A DNA stretch of 11,227 bases from positions 1 through 11,227 of the forward strand of contig JBCFAO010000067.1 in the NCBI GenBank assembly GCA_038562165.1, given 5' to 3'. A model generated the notes under the pieces. The model was not told the DNA's origin. It saw only the letters and a list, made by a program, of their open reading frames with translations, and made no database searches. Below, piece by piece: positions 6,242 through 11,227 of the stretch (its first letter is position 1; every line of letters begins with the position of its first letter). The position numbers were made by a program, and so were the translations under genes. This DNA is from WRMS01 sp038562165. Its GTDB lineage: Bacteria > Bacillota > Peptococcia > DRI-13 > UBA5745.

Positions 6242-7469
6242 AAAAACCTTGCGGGACATAGATTTAAAAGGCAAGCGGGTTTTGCTGCGGTCGGAACTCA
6301 ATGTTCCGATTAAAGAGGGTAAGGTGGGCGACGATACCAGAATCCGGGCGGAACTGCCCACTATCGAATACATCTTAAATCAAGGGGCTGCACTGATCAT
6401 CATGACCCATTTAGGCCGGCCCAAAGGCCAGCCGGTGGCGGAGATGAGCGTAAAGCCGGTAGCTGAGTATCTGTCGGTCAAGTTAGGCCGCTCCGTAACC
6501 CATATTCCTTATGGCAGCGAAGGAGAGGTCAAAACCGCTGCAGCGGCGGTGGCCCCCGGCCAGGTGGCCCTGCTGGAAAATATTCGTTTTTGGCCCCAAG
6601 AAGAAAAAAACGATCCCGGCTTTAGCCGCTTTTTGGCTTCCCTGGGAGACGTTTATATCAATGACGCCTTCGGTACGGCTCATCGAGCTCATTGCTCCAC
6701 AGAGGGCGTAGGCCATTTTTTGCCGGCTATTGCCGGTTTTCTGATGGAAAAAGAAATTACTTTTTTGCAGGAAGCTGTTGACCAGCCGAAAAGGCCCTTA
6801 GCGGTGGTAATGGGAGGTTCCAAAGTCTCCGATAAGATCGCCTTGATTGAGAATCTGGCCGGTAAAGCCGACTATCTGCTCTTTGGCGGCGCTATGGCCA
6901 ATACCTTGCTGGCTGCTCAAGGCAAGGATATGGGCGCTTCCAAAATAGAGTCGGATAAACTGGATATTGCCCGGGAAATGATGGAACGTGTCGGCGGCCT
7001 TGGCGAGGATAGCCAAAGTGAAAGCAGCATTGGTGAAGGCGGTCAGAAGCAGAACCGTTGCCAGATTTATTATCCTGAGGATTTAGTGGTGGCCGACCGC
7101 TTCAGTGAGGACGCCGCCACAAAAATAGTAGCCTGCGGCCAGGTGCCGGCAGGCTGGATGGCTTTGGACATCGGCCCTGCTACGGTAAAGGCCTGGTCTG
7201 CCGTTTTTGACCAGGCGGCAACGATCATCTGGAACGGTCCTCTTGGCGTCTATGAAATGCCGGCTTTTGCCAAAGGCTCCACAGGGGTGGCCCGGGCCAT
7301 GGCTGCTTCACCGGCCATGACGATAGTGGGTGGCGGCGATGCAGTGGCGGCAGTGATGCAGGCTGGTTACGGTGAGCAGATGAACCATTTGTCCACCGGC
7401 GGCGGCGCTTCCCTGGAGCTGCTGGAAGGCAAGAAACTGCCGGGCATTGAAATTTTGCAGGACAAATAG
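6234..7469 (+). CDS. pgk: Phosphoglycerate kinase with an 18-residue insertion
   Basis: A 411-residue enzyme that transfers the acyl phosphate of 1,3-bisphosphoglycerate to ADP. Conserved motifs include SHLGRPKG-like MTHLGRPKG, DAFGTAHRAH, GGSKVSDKI, WNGPLGVYE, GGGDAVAAV and STGGGASLELLEG. The ATG at 6234 is preferred because MAKKTLRDIDLKGKRV aligns with family N-termini and AGAGGTG (6221-6227) lies just upstream; an in-frame ATG at 6153 inside gap would add 27 foreign residues. Two oddities: the signature R-x-D-x-N-x-P reads RSELNVP, with Glu21 replacing the substrate-side Asp, and there is a hydrophilic insert at about residues 258-275 (7005-7058), making the protein about 17 residues longer than usual. 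Reading frame and all other motifs are intact, so it is probably active. Translationally coupled to gap. Confidence 0.95.
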   Translation: MAKKTLRDIDLKGKRVLLRSELNVPIKEGKVGDDTRIRAELPTIEYILNQGAALIIMTHLGRPKGQPVAEMSVKPVAEYLSVKLGRSVTHIPYGSEGEVKTAAAAVAPGQVALLENIRFWPQEEKNDPGFSRFLASLGDVYINDAFGTAHRAHCSTEGVGHFLPAIAGFLMEKEITFLQEAVDQPKRPLAVVMGGSKVSDKIALIENLAGKADYLLFGGAMANTLLAAQGKDMGASKIESDKLDIAREMMERVGGLGEDSQSESSIGEGGQKQNRCQIYYPEDLVVADRFSEDAATKIVACGQVPAGWMALDIGPATVKAWSAVFDQAATIIWNGPLGVYEMPAFAKGSTGVARAMAASPAMTIVGGGDAVAAVMQAGYGEQMNHLSTGGGASLELLEGKKLPGIEILQDK

Positions 7470-7497
7470 GAGCAGATGAGAGAACAGGGCAGATGAA

Positions 7498-7548
7498 GAT
7501 AAGTAAGGATAGGCAAAGATAAATAAGGATAGACAAAGATAATAAGGA
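7498..7548 (+). repeat. 2.5-copy tandem repeat carrying Shine-Dalgarno-like TAAGGA motifs
   Basis: Units of 20 bases at 7498-7517 and 7518-7537 differ at two positions (18 of 20 identical); a partial third unit begins at 7538 and merges into the tpiA ribosome binding site. Each unit contains TAAGGA (around 7503, 7523 and 7543). The 85-base pgk-tpiA gap also holds GCAGATGA twice (7472-7479 and 7489-7496). The region is purine-rich, contains no gene, and probably arose by slippage of the ribosome-binding region. Confidence 0.8.
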
Positions 7549-7560
7549 AGGTGGATGGTT

Positions 7561-8349
7561 ATGCGCAAACCGATTTTAGCCGCCAATTGGAAGATGTACA
7601 AAACTGCAGCCGAAGCAAAGGAATTTGCTGATCAGTTATTGTCCTATTTGCAGGAACAGTCCTCTCAGTATCTCCTGCAGGAGCAAGTGGAAATCTTGGT
7701 TTGTCCTCCTTTCACCGCCTTGCCTGCTTTTGCGGCGGCTACGAAAGGTACGGCAGTGGCCACGGGGGGCCAAAACCTCTATCCCCGCAAAGAGGGAGCT
7801 TTTACCGGTGAGGTTTCGCCCCTGATGCTGAAAGCCGAAGGGGCTTCCTATGTGATCATCGGCCATTCCGAACGCCGCCAGATCCTGGGAGAGACAGACG
7901 AATTACTGAACGAAAAAATCAAAGCCGCCCTGGAATACGGGTTAAAGCCTATTTTATGTGTAGGCGAAACCTTAGAACAGCGCCAGCGGGGAGAAACGGC
8001 GGCATTTTGCCAGGGCCAGTTGGCAGCCGCTTTATCGGGCTTGGACCGGGAGGTTTGCGATACTTTGGTCGTAGCCTATGAGCCCATCTGGGCCATCGGT
8101 ACCGGTGAAAGCGCCAGTCCCCAGGACGCTCAGGAAACCATCGCTTTGCTGCGGCAGTGGCTGGCGGAGACCTACGGCCCGGCCGAGGCGGCGAAAGTCC
8201 GCATCCAATACGGCGGCAGCGTGAAACCGGAAAATGTGGCGGGCTACCTGGCCATGCCGGACATAGATGGAGCTTTGATCGGCGGCGCCGGGCTCCAGGC
8301 CGCTTCCTTCTGGCAGATGCTGCAGGCTGTGGCAGCGCTGGAGGGCTGA
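7561..8349 (+). CDS. tpiA: Triosephosphate isomerase
   Basis: A 262-residue TIM-barrel enzyme that interconverts dihydroxyacetone phosphate and glyceraldehyde-3-phosphate. The catalytic set is visible: N9 and K11 in ANWKMYK, H102 in IIGHSERR, E174 in AYEPIWAIGTG (start of flexible loop 6) and the phosphate-binding YGGSVKPEN. Two in-frame ATGs exist, at 7555 and 7561. I choose 7561 because family members begin MRKP-type and because the AGGAAGG-like site (7545-7551) is then about nine bases away instead of three. The protein is some 10 residues longer than usual, mostly from a polar stretch at about residues 31-42 (EQSSQYLLQEQ) between helix 1 and strand 2. It follows pgk after 91 bases that hold a tandem repeat. 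Confidence 0.95.
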   Translation: MRKPILAANWKMYKTAAEAKEFADQLLSYLQEQSSQYLLQEQVEILVCPPFTALPAFAAATKGTAVATGGQNLYPRKEGAFTGEVSPLMLKAEGASYVIIGHSERRQILGETDELLNEKIKAALEYGLKPILCVGETLEQRQRGETAAFCQGQLAAALSGLDREVCDTLVVAYEPIWAIGTGESASPQDAQETIALLRQWLAETYGPAEAAKVRIQYGGSVKPENVAGYLAMPDIDGALIGGAGLQAASFWQMLQAVAALEG

Positions 8350-8371
8350 AGCCGGATAGATCCTCAAGGAA

Positions 8372-8436
8372 ACATGGGAAGTCTCGAGAGACTTTACAAG
8401 TGCGCAAGAAGTCTCTTGTAACGACTCATGCCATGT
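8372..8436. promoter_or_regulatory. Nested inverted repeats in the tpiA-secG intergenic region
   Basis: AAGTCTC (8379-8385) pairs with GAGACTT (8388-8394). TTACAAG (8394-8400) pairs with CTTGTAA (8415-8421). An outer ACATGG (8372-8377) pairs with CCATGT (8431-8436). As RNA this could fold as a three-way junction. A second AAGTCTC copy (8409-8415) could compete for GAGACTT. As DNA, the repeats overlap the -35 box of the likely secG promoter, so operator function is equally possible. There is no T-run, so it is not an evident intrinsic terminator. Confidence 0.45.
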
Positions 8437-8444
8437 GATAAAAT
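8416..8444 (+). promoter_or_regulatory. Probable sigma-A-type promoter for secG
   Basis: TTGTAA (8416-8421) and TAAAAT (8439-8444) are separated by 17 bases; the matches to consensus are four and five of six. Its -35 box is the right arm of an inverted repeat. It would allow secG to be expressed independently of the glycolytic genes. Confidence 0.5.
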
Positions 8445-8488
8445 AACTCTGTTACTCATCATGCAATGTAAGGAGGCTTAAAGGGACA

Positions 8489-8710
8489 ATGAAAACTTTT
8501 ATACTGGTGCTGCAGATCATTTCTTGTATCGGCTTGATTGCCACGGTACTGTTGCAGTCCGGCAGTACGGCAGGCTTAGGCAGCATAACCGGCGGCGCCG
8601 AGACGCTGTTTGGCGGCAATAAAAAAGGCATGGACGAGCTGCTGAAGAAAATTTCTACCGGCTGTGCCGTAGGATTCTTAGTATTGACGTTGATTTTATG
8701 CATGCTATAA
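8489..8710 (+). CDS. secG: Protein translocase subunit SecG
   Basis: A 73-residue protein with two membrane segments (about residues 3-22 and 54-72) flanking the conserved cytoplasmic loop, with LLQSGSTAGLGSITGGAETLFGG-type family sequence at about 22-44 followed by a Lys-rich NKKG stretch. SecG is the small accessory subunit of the SecYEG channel and aids SecA-driven export. Length is normal. AGGAGG at 8471-8476 lies 12 bases before the ATG, with AAAGGGA closer (8480-8486). secG frequently follows the glycolytic operon (after eno) in Bacillota; here it follows tpiA, with a 139-base gap that carries a promoter and inverted repeats. Confidence 0.94.
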   Translation: MKTFILVLQIISCIGLIATVLLQSGSTAGLGSITGGAETLFGGNKKGMDELLKKISTGCAVGFLVLTLILCML

Positions 8711-8711
8711 A
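8684..8711 (+). promoter_or_regulatory. Candidate promoter for hppA inside the end of secG
   Basis: TTGACG (8684-8689) and TATAAA (8706-8711) are separated by 16 bases, both five of six matches. The -10 region is part of a direct repeat: TGCATG plus C or T plus TATAAA occurs at 8699-8711 and 8715-8727. The 84 bases between secG and hppA are otherwise empty except for the hppA ribosome binding site. Confidence 0.5.
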
Positions 8712-8794
8712 ATTTGCATGTTATAAATGAGGGATATCAATGGGGCGTTGGCTAAAACCGGCGTCTTAAAGAATTTAAGGAGGAGAAATACATC

Positions 8795-10810
8795 ATGGAT
8801 TCACAATTAATTGTGATCGGTGGTTGTACTGGTGTTTTGGCATTATTATTCGCTTTTTATCTGACCAGTAAAATCACCAAAATGGATGCCGGCACCGACA
8901 AAATGAAAGAGATCGCCGCCGCCATTCATGAAGGAGCTATGGCCTTTTTATTCCGGGAGTACAAGACTTTGGTGATCTTTGTGATCGCCGTAGCTGTTGC
9001 CATTACCGTAGTAGGCTTTATGACCCCCGGTGCCGACAGCTTGCAGCCTTCCACCGCTGTAGCCTTTGTTATCGGCGCCGTTTGTTCTGTAGGCGCCGGC
9101 TATATCGGTATGAACGTTGCTACCAAAGCTAACGTACGTACTGCTGCCGCTGCCCGCAAAGATGCCAATTCCGCGCTGAATGTGGCTTTTTCCGGCGGCG
9201 CTGTTATGGGCATGGCCGTGGTGGGTCTGGGTCTCATTGGCCTCAGCATTGTCTGCCTGCTTTTTGATAATCCCAGCGTTATCAACGGTTTTGCTCTGGG
9301 CGCCAGCTCCATCGCTTTGTTTGCCCGGGTAGGCGGCGGTATCTATACCAAAGCTGCCGACGTGGGCGCCGACCTGGTAGGCAAAGTCGAAGCCGGTATT
9401 CCGGAAGACGATCCCAGAAACCCTGCCGTTATCGCCGACAACGTAGGTGACAACGTAGGCGACGTAGCCGGTATGGGTGCCGACTTGTTTGAATCCTATT
9501 GCGGATCCATCATCGCTGCCATGGCTTTGGCCGCCTCCATGAATTATGGCGCCGGGGCTCTGATCCTGCCCTTTATGATCGCCGCTGCCGGTATTGTTGC
9601 CTGCATTATCGGCTCCTTCTTTGTAAAGACCAATGACAGCAGTAAAGCTGCCAGGGCATTAAATACCGGCGAGATGGTGGCAGCCGTCATCACCTTCGTG
9701 GCTATTTACTTCCTATGCAATATATTCTTAAAAGACAATGCCAATGTCAGCGCTTTCGGCACCTTTATCGCCTGTGTGGTAGGCCTGGTAGCCGGTGTGC
9801 TCATCGGTAAAATTACCGAATATTATACCTCCGGCGACTTTAAGCCGGTTCAGGAAATTGCCAGATCTTCGCAAACAGGTACGGCTACAAACATCATTTC
9901 CGGTTTGGCTCAGGGCATGATGTCCACCGCTTTGCCGGTAATCTGCGTCGTAGTTGCTATTATTTTATCTTATAAGTTTGCCGGTCTCTACGGCATTGCT
10001 TTAGCTGCCGTAGGTATGCTGTCTACTACCGGCATGGTAGTGGCGGTAGACGCTTACGGCCCTGTGGCCGATAATGCCGGCGGTATTGCCGAGATGGCCG
10101 GTTTGGATGCCAGCGTCCGCAAAATCACTGATACCTTGGATGCCGTGGGCAACACCACTGCTGCCGTAGGTAAAGGTTTTGCTATCGGCTCTGCCGCCCT
10201 GACGGCTTTAGCCCTGTTCTCCGCATACACCCAGGCCGTAGGCATGGATGTGGCGGATATGTCACTGATGATTCCCATGGTAGTAGCCGGTCTCTTTATT
10301 GGCGCCATGCTGCCTTATCTTTTCTCCGCTATGACCATGTCCGCAGTAAGCCGGGCAGCCGGTCAGATGATCGAGGAAGTCCGCCGCCAGTTCCGCAGCA
10401 TCCCCGGTATTATGGAAGGCACTGCCAAACCCGATTACGCTACTTGCGTCAGCATCAGCACCGCCGCTGCCATTAAAGAAATGATCATTCCCGGCGTTAT
10501 GGCTGTTCTGGTGCCCTTATTCGTCGGTATCGCCTTAGGCAAGGAGGCTTTGGGCGGCCTGCTGGCCGGCGCCACTGCTTCCGGCTTTATTCTGGCTGTC
10601 ATGATGGCCAATGCCGGCGGCGCCTGGGATAATGCCAAGAAGTACATTGAAGCCGGCAATTATGGCGGCAAGGGCTCCGAAGCTCATGCGGCTGCCGTCA
10701 ACGGCGACACCGTAGGCGATCCTTTCAAAGACACCTCCGGCCCTTCAATTAATATTTTGATCAAGCTCATGACCATTGTGGCCTTGGTTTTTGCACCTCT
10801 GTTTTCCTGA
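8795..10810 (+). CDS. hppA: Membrane-bound ion-translocating pyrophosphatase, K+-dependent type (likely Na+ pump)
   Basis: A 671-residue integral membrane enzyme with about 16 membrane segments. It hydrolyses cytoplasmic pyrophosphate and exports Na+ or H+. The catalytic region is intact: DVGADLVGKVEAGIPEDDPRNPA, then DNVGDNVGDVAGMGADLFESY at about residues 189-235. The C-terminal signature GGAWDNAKKYIE and GDTVGDPFKDTSGPS are also present. Potassium dependence is predicted from GNTTAAVGKG: Ala456 and Gly459 occupy the positions that are Lys and Thr in K+-independent enzymes. Glu233 in DLFESY sits where Na+-transporting members carry their gate Glu, so Na+ transport is likely, though H+ or dual transport is not excluded. 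AAGGAGG (8777-8783) precedes the ATG by 11 bases. Length is normal for bacterial members. Confidence 0.96.
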   Translation: MDSQLIVIGGCTGVLALLFAFYLTSKITKMDAGTDKMKEIAAAIHEGAMAFLFREYKTLVIFVIAVAVAITVVGFMTPGADSLQPSTAVAFVIGAVCSVGAGYIGMNVATKANVRTAAAARKDANSALNVAFSGGAVMGMAVVGLGLIGLSIVCLLFDNPSVINGFALGASSIALFARVGGGIYTKAADVGADLVGKVEAGIPEDDPRNPAVIADNVGDNVGDVAGMGADLFESYCGSIIAAMALAASMNYGAGALILPFMIAAAGIVACIIGSFFVKTNDSSKAARALNTGEMVAAVITFVAIYFLCNIFLKDNANVSAFGTFIACVVGLVAGVLIGKITEYYTSGDFKPVQEIARSSQTGTATNIISGLAQGMMSTALPVICVVVAIILSYKFAGLYGIALAAVGMLSTTGMVVAVDAYGPVADNAGGIAEMAGLDASVRKITDTLDAVGNTTAAVGKGFAIGSAALTALALFSAYTQAVGMDVADMSLMIPMVVAGLFIGAMLPYLFSAMTMSAVSRAAGQMIEEVRRQFRSIPGIMEGTAKPDYATCVSISTAAAIKEMIIPGVMAVLVPLFVGIALGKEALGGLLAGATASGFILAVMMANAGGAWDNAKKYIEAGNYGGKGSEAHAAAVNGDTVGDPFKDTSGPSINILIKLMTIVALVFAPLFS

Positions 10811-10835
10811 TTTCGAATAGGAAAAGAGTTTAGTC

Positions 10836-11024
10836 ATGAAGGACAAGTACAATATTATCGGCACTATCGGCGTATTGCTTTATGTGGCCTATACCTTATT
10901 CAGCAAATTTGTCAGGCCGGTGCCGGATATAATCGGTATTCCCTTGATTCTTATCGCCATCGCTTTAGTGGCTGTGGCTGTTGCCAAAACCGGCAGAATC
11001 TGGGGAGGCAAGCGCAAGCGCTGA
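10836..11024 (+). CDS. Hypothetical two-helix membrane protein
   Basis: A 62-residue protein I do not recognise. Residues 6-27 (IIGTIGVLLYVAYTLFSKFV) and 32-51 (IIGIPLILIAIALVAVAVA) form two predicted membrane helices joined by a short RPVPD turn, and the tail GGKRKR is strongly basic, suggesting it stays in the cytoplasm. There is no signal peptide or catalytic motif. A modest ribosome binding site AGGAAAAG (10819-10826) precedes the ATG by nine bases. It begins 25 bases after the hppA stop, with the shared terminator after it, so co-transcription with hppA is likely. A partner or stability role for the pump is only a guess from position. Confidence 0.7.
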   Translation: MKDKYNIIGTIGVLLYVAYTLFSKFVRPVPDIIGIPLILIAIALVAVAVAKTGRIWGGKRKR

Positions 11025-11071
11025 GGGCCTGTGGATTAAGATAAATAGGGCTTTCTTGTAGCTGTTAAAGA

Positions 11072-11114
11072 AAAAAGAGACGGTAACCGGCAGAAGCCGG
11101 GAACCGTCTTTTTT
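11072..11114 (+). terminator. Strong intrinsic terminator after the hppA unit, possibly bidirectional
   Basis: GACGGT (11079-11084) pairs with ACCGTC (11103-11108), and inside it CCGGC (11087-11091) pairs with GCCGG (11096-11100) around loop AGAA; two mismatched bases per side form an internal loop. Six T residues follow (11109-11114), and the matching A-run at 11071-11076 makes it likely to work on both strands. Confidence 0.92.
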
Positions 11115-11116
11115 AT

Positions 11117-11227
11117 GTGCGCCCGGCATGGGTGTGTAACTCGGCGGTGAAAGTCCGCTACAGACTTGGCAGTAGGAACTGTTAGCCAAAGATAAGGGTG
11201 TCCGCCGTGAGGCGGAATCTGAAGGAA
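11117..11227 (+). mobile_element. 5' end of a group II intron, class C type (truncated by window end)
   Basis: The sequence starting GTGCGCCCGGCATGGGTG is a canonical group II intron 5' boundary and start of domain I. Further conserved stretches follow: GGTGAAAGTCC, GGCAGTAG...CTGTTAGCC, AAGGGTGTCCG and GGAATCTGAAGGAA. These closely resemble what I remember of the Oceanobacillus group IIC ribozyme. The intron begins two bases after the T-run of an intrinsic terminator, the insertion habit known for class C introns. The intron is on the + strand, so transcription through the terminator would be needed to make it from upstream. The reverse transcriptase/maturase gene, domains II-VI and the 3' boundary lie outside the window. 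Confidence 0.88.

Noticed and set aside
7498..7548. CRISPR-like array
   Set aside because: The units are directly adjacent with no spacers, and there are only two and a half copies, so it is a simple tandem repeat.
7225..7601. Minus-strand frames covering the pgk-tpiA junction with hydrophobic Leu/Ile/Phe-rich segments
   Set aside because: The apparent membrane-like sequence is just the complement of the purine-rich tandem repeat, and the rest is antisense to pgk.

Overview
The window looks like a chromosomal housekeeping segment from an anaerobic or facultatively anaerobic member of the Bacillota (Firmicutes). Supporting this are a WhiA homologue, strong AGGAGG-type ribosome binding sites, a clostridial-type 2[4Fe-4S] ferredoxin, sigma-54 (rpoN) placed upstream of the gap-pgk-tpi genes, and a K+-type membrane pyrophosphatase. 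A Negativicutes or clostridial host is plausible, but no rRNA or other phylogenetic marker is present, so this stays an inference. All recognised genes are on the + strand.

Layout. Positions 1-128 are non-coding or the unrecognisable end of something upstream. Positions 129-3242 hold a small four-helix membrane protein of the phage-holin-4/YvlD family, a Cof-type HAD phosphatase, rapZ and whiA, closely spaced with good ribosome binding sites. The gluconeogenesis factor gene yvcK, usually between rapZ and whiA, is not there. A 56-residue ferredoxin (3377-3547) follows as a single-gene unit with its own sigma-A-type promoter, a dyad between the -35 and -10 boxes, and a strong terminator. rpoN (3760-5145) has its own promoter. 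Next come gap, pgk, tpiA and secG; cggR, gpmI and eno, common members of this cluster in Bacillota, are absent from it. Then come hppA (a membrane ion-pumping pyrophosphatase) and a 62-residue two-helix membrane protein of unknown function. A strong terminator at about 11072-11114 ends this block. Two bases after its T-run, the 5' end of a group II intron of class C type begins and runs off the window.

How the genes fit together. The central block carries lower glycolysis/gluconeogenesis from glyceraldehyde-3-phosphate to 3-phosphoglycerate, plus triose isomerisation. secG supplies the small SecYEG translocon subunit. HppA couples hydrolysis of biosynthetic pyrophosphate to Na+ or H+ export. 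RapZ and WhiA belong to a conserved regulatory cluster.

No wholly new defence or mobile system is visible. The points most worth checking are: residues in GAPDH predicting NADP(H) use; an 18-residue insertion and an altered signature residue in PGK; the terminator-associated group IIC intron; an operator-like dyad in the ferredoxin promoter; tandem Shine-Dalgarno-bearing repeats before tpiA; and nested inverted repeats at the secG promoter.
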